Assembly: GCF_020536995.1 (NCBI RefSeq)
Contig: NC_068357.1
Span: 128,698,903 to 128,762,902, forward strand
DNA from: Dreissena polymorpha
Lineage: Eukaryota > Mollusca > Bivalvia > Myida > Dreissenidae
Reading direction: 5' to 3'
DNA length: 64,000 nt
Notes under the pieces: model-generated
The model's database searches: none
Told to the model about the DNA's origin: nothing
Seen by the model: the letters and a program-made list of their open reading frames with translations, nothing else
Shown: piece after piece, positions 48,099-60,800 of the stretch
Layout: every line of letters starts with the position of its first letter
Position numbering within the stretch: position 1 is the stretch's first letter
Translations under genes and position numbers: made by a program

Positions 48099-48640
48099 TA
48101 CATCCACCACAACTCCCCCCCCCCCCCCCCCAGCTGCTACCCTCCTCCCAAAACCTTCTAAATTCTCCATTGGCGTTTTAAATCACAGGCTTTCTGCATT
48201 TGCTAATACATCCACCACAGCTTCCACCCCCCCCCCCTTTCCCCAATTAAGCTTCTACTTTTCTAATTTTGGAAGTTTGTATCGACAAAATGGACCAAAT
48301 TTTTTTTATCAACAAATATTGACACATCAGGACAAAATCATACAAATTATAGTTATATTTATATACTTTGTAAGATGTTTGTGAAATTAAATTAAGATAT
48401 TAAAATCGTTAGACACTTATTTTAAAAAAATGGAATTGGGATTATTATTAGAGCTCCAGATAACTTTTCTGAGTAATTGGGTAAATACCCACTACTTTTG
48501 AGTTCAATTGGGTATTTTCATTTTCAATTGGGTACAAAAAAAGTCGGTATAAATACCCACTACTTAAATTGACAATTGGGTATTTTTGTATTAAAATTGG
48601 TTATGTTCATTGTCTTAAATTCTCAAATGCTTAACGATCG
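48099..48640. repeat. Segmental duplication, copy A1, last piece
   Basis: It has two CATCCACCACA(A/G)CT...C-run blocks (48,104-48,131, 48,210-48,240), then GGAAGTTTGTATCGACAAAA and an ATTGGGTA(A/T)-rich stretch, matching 51,290-51,778. The last ~60 bp (GTTATGTTCATTGTCTTAAA ... AAATGCTTA) reappear at 54,851-54,890 and 55,728-55,765. Confidence 0.8.
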
Positions 48641-48762
48641 CCGTTATGGCGGAATTGTCCGAGGAGTCCCGACTGGTACGAGTCCACTCTTTACGGAGAC
48701 TCCGGAGATGGACGAAGTGTTACGATTGGGAGATTGGTATTGACTATGGAAGTGGATCAAAG

Positions 48763-49038
48763 CCCACAAACATAAATATTTGCACGTGGAATGTGTGCGG
48801 GTTAAAGAAGTTTGTGAATAAATCTTATGTTTTACACGTCTTCTCGAATTTCGATATCATAGGTTTACTAGAGACATGGGGAGATATCAGCGGACAGTTA
48901 AGTGATTTATTAGAAAAATATTGTTGCTTTGATAATGTCAGAGTTAGGCAAAATAGCGCTTTACGAAACAGTGGAGGCATTAAAGTTTTTGTAAAAAGCC
49001 ACTTGACTTGGTTTCACGAATCCGTTCGGATTTATTGA
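48763..49038 (+). pseudogene. LINE EEP endonuclease fragment (A2, unit 1)
   Basis: The frame is open from 48,646: NINICTWNVCGLKKFVNKSY, then FDIIGLLETWGDISGQLSDL (catalytic E), then RNSGGIKVFVKSHLTW, stopping at VRIY. It holds only the first ~90 residues of an AP-type endonuclease; GDFN and SDH are absent. An extra ~40 in-frame codons upstream (MAELSEESRLVRV...) are not LINE-like. No full-length relative is in the window. Confidence 0.8.
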
Positions 49039-49160
49039 TTGTGTTATACTTCATTTAAAAGTGAGCTGGTTCAATTCAGAGATGGTTAGCGTGTGGGTAA
49101 GATAAAAATTTGTAAAACCATCATTTTGAGATTGGTATTGACTTTGAAAGTGGATCAAAG

Positions 49161-49439
49161 CCCACAAACATAAATATTTGCACGTGGAATGTGTGTGGGT
49201 TAAAGAAGTTTGTGAATAAATGTTCTGTTTTACATGTCTTCTCGAATTTCGATATCATAGGTTTACTAGAGACATGTGGAGATATTAGCGGACAGTTAAG
49301 TGATTTACTAGAAAAATATTGTTGCTTTGATAATGTCAGAGTTAGGCAAAATAGCGCTTTACGAAACAGTGGAGGCATTTTAGTTTTTGTAAAAAGCCAC
49401 TTGACTTGGTTTCACGAATCCGTTCGGATTTATTGATTG
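49161..49439 (+). pseudogene. LINE EEP endonuclease fragment (A2, unit 2)
   Basis: A second, nearly identical copy made by the 397 bp tandem duplication. It is open from INICTWNVCGLKKF to VRIY, with a few substitutions (ETCGDIS for ETWGDIS; GGILVF for GGIKVF). The stop falls at the same codon in all three copies, so the truncation predates duplication. Confidence 0.8.
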
Positions 49440-49780
49440 CGTTGTACTTCATTTAAAAGTGAGCTGGTTCAATTCAGAGATGGTTAGCGTGTGGTTAAGA
49501 TAAAAATTTAGTAAAACCATCATTTTGAATGAAAAATAATCAAATTATAACGAAAAATCAACTTCTCTGGAAAACAATTTCACTATCAAATATATATACG
49601 AGTATTACAAGGTCAGGGTGTTTATTCGACTCGTCTAGATGTTAAACATTTAGAATGTATAAATCACTGCTTGAACCAAAAAAAGCTTTAGATGAATTTA
49701 AACATGAAAAAACAATCCGTTTCCTGGTTAGGACCAGTATTTGGTTTCTAAAGGGTATTTAAATAACGCTTCTATTTAAA

Positions 49781-49842
49781 GGATCAATACCGAGACCTCC
49801 GAGTCGCTTAGCGGACACCATATCCACTACGCCACAGCTCCG
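49781..49842 (-). repeat. tRNA-like sequence (SINE head relic), A2 copy
   Basis: Same sequence as 28,806-28,867: A-box-like TGGCGTAGTGGATATGG and degenerate B box GGTATTGATCC on the - strand. The acceptor does not pair. Confidence 0.5.
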
Positions 49843-49997
49843 AACTATCTTTGAATTATAGATGCTAAATAAGCACACAGTTGTATAATATTAGATCTAA
49901 AAGCTTGGCAGATATAAAACGCTTCATCAAGCAAAAAATAAGATTTAATTGTTTGAATGCATTATTTTTGTATTGAAACAATTAAAATGTTTTGTAC

Positions 49998-50193
49998 ACA
50001 ATAAAGTCCAAAGTTTATTATAACGAAAACTTAACTTTTTTGAAAAAAAAAATTTCACTATCAAATATATATATATATATATAATAGTGAATTTTTTTTC
50101 ATAAAAGTTAATGTTTCGTTATAATATGATAGTTTATCATTCAAAATGATGTTTTCACTAATTAATATCAAATACACACGCTAACCACCTGTG
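49998..50193. repeat. Palindrome ending in ACACGCTAACCACCTGTG
   Basis: ATAACGAAAACTTAACTTTT (from about 50,020) and TTCACTATCAAATATATATA are mirrored around a (TA)n core at 50,068-50,083. The right end ATACACACGCTAACCACCTG is the terminus of the 1.87 kb element family, and the matching left end GGTTAGCGTGTGGTTAAGAT is at 49,484. This is probably a degraded ~0.7 kb member of that family. Confidence 0.6.
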
Positions 50194-50414
50194 CGTCTCT
50201 GGTAACAGTTAATTTTAGTTTCAAAACAATTAATCGCATGCATAAGTCATAATTATGTAATTCATACAGAAAAAAAAATCAACAAAAAATAAACAGAACT
50301 CTTCCTAAACGAGGAAACGTTTATTTTAATCGCATGCCTAAATCATAATAATTGTGAATCGTACAGAAAAATAAAAATGAACACATCACACATATAATGA
50401 ACGAAAAAGAGAAC

Positions 50415-50486
50415 TTCCCAAGCGGGGAATCGAACCCCGGCCGCCGCCGTGAGAGGGCGGAATCCTAACCACTAGACCACTTGGGA
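50415..50486 (-). tRNA. tRNA-Glu (anticodon CTC), second copy
   Basis: It is identical to the gene at 29,541-29,612 over all 72 nt (same acceptor, A box, CTC anticodon and B box). Here the - strand continues TTCTCTTTTTCG, with a T5 run 6-7 nt past the 3' end, a proper Pol III terminator. Its 5' flank is free of insertion. It is the better candidate for an expressed gene. Confidence 0.92.
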
Positions 50487-51778
50487 TATACAGTAATATG
50501 GAAAGAAAATTGTAGGTAATTATTCCTAGTACTTGTAGATTTATTCGATTAACTAGCTTAAAATTTGATATTATGTACATTTAATTGCATTTGTGGCAGG
50601 AATTATGTAGATTATATAGATCTATAGTATGCGAACATTTTTCCAATATGTTTGTTTAGACTGTCCGCCACCGTAATAAATTTGATAATCATTGAAGCCG
50701 GTTAAAAATAAATCAAATCCATTAGGCAGACCTAAACAGAATGGCAGCCCCTGTGTAATTTGAAAACTGCTGGGAGGAACAAAATTCATATTCTTGTTTT
50801 TTTTGCGCAGATATTTAAATGGAAGGTTTGTATACAAATAGGTCTTGCAATAACTAGCCCATAGTTTGATTTTATATTTATAATTAATTTTCAATTTGTT
50901 ATATATTTTCGCGATAGTTTTACTTTCGATTTTGACATTTTTATTTAAAATTTTAGAATGATTAAAAATATTTCGCCAGGTAATGTGTAGTATTTACATA
51001 AAACATATGATGGATGTGAAAATAGTCTGATTTTTTCTTATACCATTTATTTGCATGTGATGACCAATGAGTCATTCTTGGAATGAAACTGGGTTTCCAT
51101 TTTCACTTTCTATTTAATTTTTAAATTGATTCCTGAATGATTTGCATGAAGGCTTGATCATGACCTTCCAGCAATACAAACTGTTTGACTGATTATAACA
51201 TATTGCCTTTATTTTGGGATGTAATGAATTTTCTCTTTACCCATATGATGCATGATATTGAATTTTAAATTGCAAATTCAATCTGCTCTTTCATTCCACC
51301 ACAGCTCCCCCCCCCCCCACCAGCTGCTACCCTCCTCCCAAAACCTTCTAAAATTGTCCATTTTTGTTTTAAATCACAGGCTTTCTGCATTTGCTAATAC
51401 ATCCACCACAGCTTCTCCCCCCCCCCCTTCCCCCAAGCTTCTACTTTTCTAATTTTGGAAGTTTGTATCGACAAAATGGACCAAATGTTATTTTTGTATC
51501 AACAAATATTGACACATCAGGACAAAATCATATAAATTATAGTTATATTTATATACTTTGTAAGATGTTTGTGAAATAAACTAGAGATATTAAATTGTTA
51601 TTAAATTGGAATTGGGATTATTATCAGAGCTCCAGATAACTTTTCTGAGTAATTGGGTAAATACCCACTACTTTTGAGTTCAATTGGGTATTTTCATTTG
51701 CAATTGGGTACAAAAAAGTCGGTATATATACCCACTACTTAAATTGACAATTGGGCATTTTTGTATTAAAATTGGTTA

Positions 51779-54700
51779 GGCCACGACTTTTATATTTCTT
51801 GGTTTACAAAACCGCCGACCCTAATTTTTGGAAAATGGGAAAAAAATATAATCGGAAAATCGTCTTTTTTTAAATATTTTATTCCCGACCGCACTTCAAA
51901 ATGAGCGAAATGAGAAAAAAAACGATCCGGTTTGAGTACGGTTGCGAATAAAATCAAGTAAGTACAATCAACGATTGGTTCACATATATTGCAAAGATCG
52001 GGATATTTTTCAATGTGACACATTATGTACCAGTCCTTTTATGGGCACTTCTCAAAATTTATTTCGGGTAAAAATTACAGACAATAAGAAAATCAGCGTC
52101 AGTCAAATGTCGACCCCATCAAAATTTATTTCCGTGTCTGTGACGCAACTATATTGTTTAACATGTTAATTATATTAAACAAACCCGATAGTATTTGATA
52201 ATAAGTATAAATAATCCAATAAAACACTGCCATTATTTACGATATATGTGTTTAGGAATTTTGTAAACACGTCCGCCATAGTTTATAGGAACTGTACAGA
52301 AAGTTTGGAAATCGGAACAAATCGGTATATCTCGGAAAATCATTGATAAATGTATTTGTCGTTTCAATGCTTAGGGCCGAGTAATTTCGGCAAATCGGAA
52401 CTCAACTTGTGTAAAACACTAGCTCAATTAACCTTTAAACTCCGCCTCCGTTCTCTGCAAAAGATTCGAAGGCGGAGCTATGCACGTGCTTTTATTAAAT
52501 TGGAGGATTGCAATTGACCAGTCGCCAAATTATCGATCGCTCCGCCCACATAGTCACGTGGTCTAGTGATTAGAAAACTCCGACAAGCAGATCGCAATTA
52601 TAGCGGATTACGTGAGGGAAATTCTATATTTGTAATGATGTATTATGCTCTTTTCTATAATATAAATTATTAAAGCCGCACACTAAACTAAACTGCTTTG
52701 TAAAACGTTAATACAATCATAAAAACTTTAGAGAGAAATGGCGTTATCAAATTAAATGAGTTAACGGCAGACTGACTATCAGAAACGTTTCTTATACATA
52801 TTATATAGGGAGTTGATGAAAAATCCGTTGTAAAAATGAGCATTAATTTCATATTGATTTTTAACTTGCATTCAACCGTCTGACAGTGAACCCGGTGGCT
52901 ATTCATATATAATTTAGAAAATATTTTTATTAAATGCAAATGACATATCCATATCATGATGGGTTTTTGTTAATTAAATTTTTTTAGATCTTTGTTTTAT
53001 TGTGTTATTTTTAAAAAGACACCGATTTTTTTTATTTAGATATAAATTAAATTTTGATTGTAACCATAATTTAATACAGGCCTAATTTCGTGGTTTCATT
53101 AACATATAGTCTAATATGCATTTTATTTCATTTATGTTTAATGCGAACCTGTTACATTTCACTATCAAAAAATGAAGTGTTGGTATAACGGTGCTGTTCA
53201 CGAACATTCGAACTGAATACATTTAGCATATTATGCATTTGCTTATTTATAACAAGATGGCCCTTATATGTTAATTGCAATTTTCACATTTCTCCCCGTA
53301 TCAATATATGTTGTATTAGAAATGTTGTTGTTGTATTATAAGCCGTACATTTTACACTTGAAGTCGCTTTAAGCTGGCTAAGCCGCGTTGAAATCACCTT
53401 TTTGTTGTTTCTACTTTAGTTAAAACAATATTTAAGTAAACAATTTATGATGATTGTCCTTGTTTATGCTCCACAGAAAATAAATATATAATTGGAAATC
53501 ATTTAAGTAATTAAATAGTTTTCTTTTCTTGTGTACTATACCTAACAATGCCTTAATGTTCCTTCATTCCGAGATCCACGCAACATACTGTTATTTATTA
53601 ATCATCGACAATTACGCTGTGATTAATAAGCACGTGTGGCAATTATTATGTTGCCCAAACTGCTTAATAATATTGTGCATCAGACGGTATAACACGTTTT
53701 ATAGAACACACACCTGGTGTGGTCAAACTATTTACTGTGTTTGTTTTCTCATTACTCGTTCGTATGTTCAAGAAATAAAGATAAAATAATAACCTTTTAT
53801 AAAGTATGTATAGCACCTACAATTTTGAATAATGATCGAACAGTAATGATCATGCATTTGATATAAAATCTGTGTAAACTCTTAAAAATTACGTCCATTC
53901 CATATGTAAAACACGCTTTGTTTGTCGGACATAATTGCGGCCAGATAAGCGTTGCTGAGGGTTGTGTGAAAAATCGATATCTGATTGGCTGATCGACAAA
54001 ATGTGGGCGGAGTTGGCGACTGGTCAATTGAGAAACAAACACACGATTGGTTCGGCATGTTGATTGCTAGACAAAGGAAGCCAATTTTTTCGGCGCGAAA
54101 TTTGTCGCTTTATTGCTTCCGACAGAAAGCGGCTTTCCTTTGATGACGTCAAACTGTCAATTCACACAGACTGCACATTTTCGGAAAACTTTAACTGACT
54201 CCTTGTTTACAATTCCAGTAAAAAAAACACTTCCTAACATTAAACTTTGGATTAAATTATCAAAATAAAGCAAAAGCGAAGTTGACAAATATGATTAAAT
54301 TAATTCGCGTCAGTTCAAATAAGACGTTTTGCGTTGTAAATCAACGAGTTTTCATGACAACAACAACTTTGACAAACATTACCGCGACGACGCATGGATC
54401 GATCTACCTCGATTTTTTTTTTCATGTACGATCTCATAAGTCGAGTAAGAGCAAACACATACCGGGTAATTTGTGTATGAGTAGTTTATCTTATATAAGA
54501 TTTATGCAACGGGCATCGCATTGCGTAATGGTGCGCATCCAATTATGGAAATGAAGCGCAGTTTTTCGTTTTAATGGGAGAAGAACGCATGTCATGTAAT
54601 GGAGTGTTTAAAATTGCCTGATGTTACATAAGGTGCTGTTAGGACTCATTTCATTTGAAGATATAGATGTGTTTCATTGCATAATTTGATTTTTTGTCTC

Positions 54701-54850
54701 TGTGTTAAGGTTATAAAAGATATGTTGTCTTTGTTCTGATGTTATTAGCATTAACTTTTTTTTCTGTTTTTTTTTTTTTTTTTTTTCGACCGCCCGATGG
54801 ACCATTTTCAAAATAATTTTTGTAAACCAATAAAAAAAAAAGTCGTGGCC
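51779..54850. mobile_element. 3.07 kb Harbinger-like TIR element (copy 2), TTA duplication
   Basis: The left end GGCCACGACTTTTATATTTC(TTGGTTTACAAAA) and the right end, inverted as GGCCACGACTTTTTTTTTTA(TTGGTTTACAAAA), are flanked by TTA on both sides. The unoccupied sequence GGTTATGTTCATTG is at 48,597. A 3-bp TTA duplication and GGCC tips fit PIF/Harbinger. An internal inverted pair (CAATTGACCAGTCGCCAA at 52,511; TTGGCGACTGGTCAATTG at 54,013) suggests a further element inside. Frames of 75-90 codons are not recognisable and no transposase is seen. Confidence 0.8.
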
Positions 54851-57670
54851 TTATGTTCATTGTCTTAAATTCTCAAATGCTTACCTGAATGAGCTGGTTG
54901 AAGTTAATGATCCGTATGAAAAGCATCACAAATGTTTTCTGTTCATGCTCTACATGTTTATTTAACAATAAACACCGGAACTGTTTACGTCAAAATTAAA
55001 AGGATTGGTTCACGTAGGCAATAGATGTGCATGCTATTTTTAAATGTTTACTTTCATTATTTATTACTATTCAAATTTAAGGTTCAGAGTACGGCATATG
55101 TCAGCTTTTCTATATAAAAGTCTTTCTGGACCTGATCCTAAAAGTTTCACTGTTAAGTATTTCCTAAACTTGTATTTCTTAAATTAAATTATAACCCGTA
55201 CATTCCTTAAAGAAATATAAAAGTTTGATGCAAAGGTAGAACTGAAAGGTGCACTTTTACAACTATGAAATCGGCCTTAAATATTTCGTGTATTTGCATA
55301 TTATTGCTGCAGAGACAAAAATTATTAAAATCAAGTATGAAGTATTCGTATAAAACTTAACTTTATAAAAGCTTTTACCAAACTCGAAACTTTGTCTAAA
55401 TTAACTTGTTTTATATTCTTCTTTTCTGATCAAGCCGACGCACAAGTCTTGCTCGTAACTATTGATAACAAAGGGCTGTATTTATTGACCTAGCATGGCT
55501 GAATTAACCTCTGACTTATGCAAATAATGGTTATCACAAAATACGGTCAAACCAGGGAGGTTATTTTACATTTATAATCCCGTAATCGTTTGGTAACTGG
55601 TTACCGTTGGGAATTTCCTACACAGTAATGCGCTGGACCGTGATACTCCGCCCAGCATGGTCAATAAATACTCACAATATGCTTGATAATTTTTATTTAA
55701 AAAAAAGTATTTTTGTATTAAAATTAGTTATGTTCATTGTCTTAAATTCTCAAATGCTTACCTGAATGAGCTGGTTGAAGTTCCACTCTTAATTGATTAG
55801 TTTCAGAGACTTTGTGTACATGTAGTTATGTAGATGTATCCATAATATACAGTCATGATTTAAAAAAAGTTCGACGATTTGTTCTACCAGTTATCTTACA
55901 ATGTAAGCACTGTCAGCGCTTGCCTCTGACACAATATTGTCAAGAATTAGTTTCACTATATTTTCCGCTTCTGATTTTGTGTTGCTCAGGGTTGAATAAC
56001 TTTAAATAGAGTTTGTTTGTGTCTGGGATACGATGTTTCCCTTTTTACAGCCTCGAGGTTTCGACATTTTCACAACAATAACACATAGTTACATAGACAG
56101 TTTCTTCCCATCCGTACATATTTTTGTGCCGAAGGTTATACTAAAATAGCTTGGGCGAAGCAGAGAAAATCCGGGTATTTCGGACCCAGGTATTTCTGGG
56201 ACAGATTTACTCGTTACGCAGAAGGAAAATACCATATGCGTAATCGGCAATTTCAATTGGGTTTTGATGCATGGTTTTATTTTTCTATGTGTAATCGGCA
56301 ATTTTACATTGGGTATTTACGCAAATATGTACCTTATCTGTAGCTCTAATTATCCGCATGCTTTTAAAAAATGGTGGTTATCTCAGCCGTCCGTCCGTCT
56401 GTCCAACCTGCCAAATGATAATTTTTTTTTAAATAAATCAAAGCAGCGCTGTAGGGGGCATTGTGTTTCTGACAAACACATCTCTTGTTTTATGTTATTT
56501 TACATTAACTTCTTAATTTCTACACCGATTTACTTCCAATTGATACTGAACATCTCTTATGACAATATGGTCAATCTCAACTATGCATGGCCCCATTACC
56601 AACCCTGGGGTGCCCCCTGGGTCAAACATGCGGCGTGGGGATACGCCTCGGCTTCTGCCGCGCCATTTCTAGTTTTATTTTTTATTTTGGTTTTGGATCG
56701 TGTACATTTGATTTTGGAATGGGTCCGTTTTACGCCCTTTATTAAATTGCAGAAAAAACCCTGACAAACATCAAACGTGCAACAAAATTGTTAGAAGCAG
56801 GCTATATCTAAAACACATTACAAACATGCATAAATCAGTTTTAAAGTCATTCAAATTGTAATTACAAATCTCATGCTATTAAAATTAAACTAAGTTAAAA
56901 TGATTTACTTAAATAAATATCCCACAAAATCCAGATCTGTTAGGAGAATCAGCTTTTCAACTATTCAACAGGCTGTTTTCACTCTACAGTCTACGCCATC
57001 TTCAAGCACCAGTTGTCAGGAAAGCCACCCCTTCAGTTTTTTGCCAATGAGCACTGCCAGCATTGTTTAAAACTATTTCCGGATCATCTTCAAGCTAGTG
57101 TAACAGGTGTTAGGGTGTTTGTGTGTGTTTGGGGGGGGGGGGGGGGGGGGCAGCAGCTACTGCAGTAAGCCTGTGTTTTAAAAGATTTCTCAGAATATCA
57201 ACATCAAAACAAATACTAAATGACTGAATATTACATGGTTTGTCTACGGTTAATCATTTTCACACTTCACAAAGCACAAGGACGTAGATGGATTGCTCAA
57301 TCAATAAATGGTTGTGTTATGCATTTAAAAGAAATTTGTCTTCAAATTAACAATATCTTACCATTTACATGTATTTATTGTAAAAGTTTTTGCAATGTCA
57401 GCTTTTGATTTTTGGCATATTGTATTTAAAAGCCTAAACAGGCATACCATTCAAGACAAATGTAAAGATGATATGACATTGTTAAAAGATGGTGGATGAT
57501 TTAACAATATCAAAGTCCATAAAAAACATCAGTAAAATTTCAATAAAGCTCTCTTTCAACAATTAATATTAAAAGAATTATATATTATTATTTTGTAAAA
57601 TAACTACCTTCATTCAAATAGCTGTTTTTTTATTTGGTGCTTTTACATTTTTAGGTGTGTTTTTTTTCAG
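54851..57670. other. Spacer upstream of RECQL exon, mostly unrecognised
   Basis: It contains the TTATGTTCATTGTCTTAAAT repeat twice (54,851; 55,728), a MITE at 55,476-55,709, a G20-type run at 57,131-57,150 and a doubled GTAATCGGCAATTT near 56,240 and 56,290. The 166-codon frame at 56,264-56,764 crosses this duplication and a C/G-rich repeat-like stretch and resembles no protein I know. The first RECQL exon, with the start codon, should lie here or further left, but I could not identify it. Confidence 0.5.
55476..55709. mobile_element. ~220 bp MITE (copy 2)
   Basis: Inverted ends TATTTATTGACC / GGTCAATAAATA bound a copy of the 25,252-25,493 element, with the same GAATTAACCTCTGACTTATG and CCCGTAATCGTTTGGTAACT blocks. 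The ends are better preserved here than in copy 1. Confidence 0.8.
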
Positions 57671-57841
57671 CATATCAGAATGAGCTAAAAGACGTGAAAG
57701 ATGAGTTGGCAGAAGTCGAGGAACAGCTTAGTAAATTGTTGGACAGACAGAGTAACTTGTTGAAAAAGCAAACCCAACTGGAAGGTCTGTTGAAAAATGC
57801 GTCAAATCAGGCTGACACAAACAAGAAATGGGATGGAACAG
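57671..57841 (+). CDS. RECQL: RECQL exon: N-terminal coiled coil
   Basis: It follows acceptor TTTTTTTTCAG and ends before GTAAAG. It encodes [20 protein letters not shown] and then [19 protein letters not shown], with a heptad-like pattern of Leu and charged residues. In human RECQ1 the N-terminal ~50 residues form a similar helix involved in oligomerisation. It begins with one base carried from the previous exon, so the initiator ATG is upstream. Confidence 0.85.
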
Positions 57842-60800
57842 GTAAAGCATTATGATTATAAAACTTTGATTGTTTGAAAGTATTTGTTAATTTGACAAGC
57901 AAATAAATTCTCCCTATTATTGTAAATATTTTTGTTAAGTAACTGCAGCTAATCTCTTCAAATTCCAATTTAATTTCTGGGATTTATTGAAAAGGTTAAC
58001 AGTTTCCTTGAATCATGCTTAATAGTTCAGTGATAATGTTATGATAACAACAATATTGTTATTGTTCATCCTGAAAATATCTTAAATAACTTTAAACTAG
58101 TCCTGTTTCTAACTTGATGAAAGACACTTATTTCAGTGAAACTTTAAAATAATTATTGTTCACTGCAGCTTTTCCATGGTCGAGCAAGCTTACGGACACC
58201 TTGCAATCGGTGTTCAGGATGTCCAAGTTAAGGCCCATGCAGTTACAAACGATGAATCTCACACTGTCTGGGAAGGATTGCATTCTCATCATGCCAACTG
58301 GAGGGGGCAAGAGTCTCTGCTTTCAGCTGCCTGCCCTGTTATCAGATGGTTAGTGGGATGTTTTACTATCATTACCAGCTGAAGTTTGGATGGATTGATT
58401 GTAAGTTATGATATGCAAACAATGTACATGTATTTGATAATAATACATGTAGATGTAGTAATAAACAATCCATAATAAACGCGGTGTAGTGACTTTTTTA
58501 AATTGAGAGGCAAATGTATAACAAAAAATTAGGGCCGTGGCTTTTGCTCATGCAGTAGTTAATTGACCAAGAATGGTTTAAATGTTTTAAAACAGTCAGG
58601 CTTACTACAATACAAACAATTCTCATTTATGCTACACCACTTTGTTTTGATGCTTATTTAAGCACCTAGATGTGTTTCAGGTGTGACGCTGGTTGTGTCC
58701 CCTTTGGTGTCTTTGATGGAGGACCAAGTCATCTCGCTGAAATCGTACGGAGTTAATGCAGCCATGCTGAACGCATCTACTAACAAGGACACTATAAAAC
58801 AGGTCCAGGAGGCCATGGTTGACAAGAACGCCGACATGAAACTGCTCTATGTCACTCCAGAGAAGCTGGCCAAGAGCAAACGGTTCATGGCCCGCTTGGA
58901 GAAGATGTACAAAGTTGGGATGTTTGTGCGGCTTGTAATTGATGAGGTGCATTGCTGTTCTCAGTGGGGTCATGACTTCAGACCAGGTAGGATAGTTTGA
59001 AATGAGTTTGCAACTTCCATAGGCTTCTTAGTTATTCTATGATTTGTGGCCTAATTCTAGCTTGAACATTCTTTGAATAGTTTAAGCACATTAAGCACTC
59101 AAATGTTGGCATATTTGTAATGCTATGCTTAAGATTAACATGCAATATATCCATATCACTGTTTCTTTTACAAGTACTGCATTTAACTAAATACATGTAC
59201 ATGTGTTTTGGGTTATTGAGGTCACTGACTAAGGTCCATGACTCTTACCAGAAGAATTATGCAAAATTATGTCCCTTTGTGTACTCTGAGTATTTATGCT
59301 CCCAAAAAAAATGGGGGGGAGCATATAGTTGCTGCTTCCTCTGTCCGTGTGTGTGTCCGTCCGTGCACAATTTTTGTCAGGGCTATTTCCCAGCAATTAA
59401 TGACCGGAATTCAATTAAACTTTGTGGGAAGCTTCACTACCAAGAGGACATGTGCATATTATCAGCCCGTTCTCGTCGGATGATTTTTAGCTCATCTATT
59501 TTTTGAAAAAAAATTATGAGCTATTGTCATCACCTTGGCGTCGGCGTGCGGTTAAGTTTTGCGTTTCGGTCCACTTTTCTCAGAAAGTATCAATGCTATT
59601 GCATTCAAACTTGGTACACTTACTAACTATCATGAGGGGACTGGGCAGGCAAAGTAAGATAACTCTGGCGTGCATTTTGACTGAATTGTGTGCCCTTTTT
59701 ATACTTAGAAAATTTAAAATTTTGGTTAAGTTTTGCGTTTAGGTCCACTTTTTTCAGAAAGTATCAATGCTATTGCATTCAAACTTGGTACACTTACTTA
59801 CTATCATGAGGGGACTCGGCAGGAAAAATTTGATAACTCTGGAGTGCATTTTTACAGAATTATGTGCCCTTTTTATACTTGAATTGAAAATTTTGGTTAA
59901 GTTTTGTGTTTAGGTCCATTTTATTCCTTAAGTATCAAAGCTATTGCTTTCATACTTGCAACACTTACTAACTATCATAAGGGGACTGTGCAGGCAAAGT
60001 AATGTAACTCTGACTGGCATTTTGACAGAATTATGTGCCCTTTTTATACATAGAAAATTGAAAATTTGGTAAAGTTTTGTGTTTAGGTCCACTTTATTTC
60101 TACAGTATCAAAGCTATTGCTTTCATACTTGCAACACTTATTAACTATCATAAGGGGACTTTGCAGGCAAAGTTATGTAACTCTGACTGGCATTTGGACA
60201 GAATTATAGGCCCTTTATACTTAGAAAATTGAAAATTTGGTTAAGTTTTGTGTTTTGGTCCACTTTACCCCTAAAGTATCATAGATATTGCTTTCATACA
60301 TGGAACACTCGCAAACTATCATAAGGGTACAGTAAAAGGACAAGTTGCATAACTCTGGATGTCATTTTTACGGAATTATGGCCCTTTTTTAACTTTGAAT
60401 ATATGGTTAAATTTTGTGTTTCGATCCACTTTCAGGGCTCGAAATTAACACTCGCACACTCGCCAAACTGGAGTGAAAAATACCGATTGCGAGTTAAGTT
60501 TTAAGCCACTAGAATATTTTTGCGAGTGAAGAAATAGTGAAAAAAAAGAGTTATATTGCTAAATGCGCTTGACGTTGTGAATGCTAAACCACAGGTCAAT
60601 TAATAAAACGTCCGAATACCCATATGCGGAAGCTTGCACCTTGTATGTAGACTGGTATACTTATAGTACATATATGCGAATGGTATTGGTACAAAGATAA
60701 TGAAACAGTCGATTATCCACACATGTTCACTATAAAAAACAAAAAACCTTAACATGTCGTCGCAGCGAAAAATAACTAGTTCCTTTTTGCCCACAGATTG

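Larger units (their letters stand above)
48678..51778. repeat. Segmental duplication, copy A2 (uninterrupted)
   Basis: It is collinear with the four pieces of A1 and serves as the unoccupied reference for the three big insertions. It differs by a private 397 bp tandem duplication of the endonuclease fragment (units from 48,733 and 49,130) and by an extra palindrome at about 49,998-50,193. Its own right end is cut by the Harbinger-like element at 51,779. Confidence 0.85.

Noticed and set aside
56264-56764. 166-codon open frame upstream of RECQL as a membrane protein gene
   Set aside because: It crosses a local duplication and a repeat-like stretch, has no family resemblance and lacks splice or promoter support.
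57131-57150. Poly-G run upstream of RECQL as a promoter or G-quadruplex regulatory site
   Set aside because: It is a plain homopolymer like the other C/G runs in repeats here, with no other promoter signs nearby.
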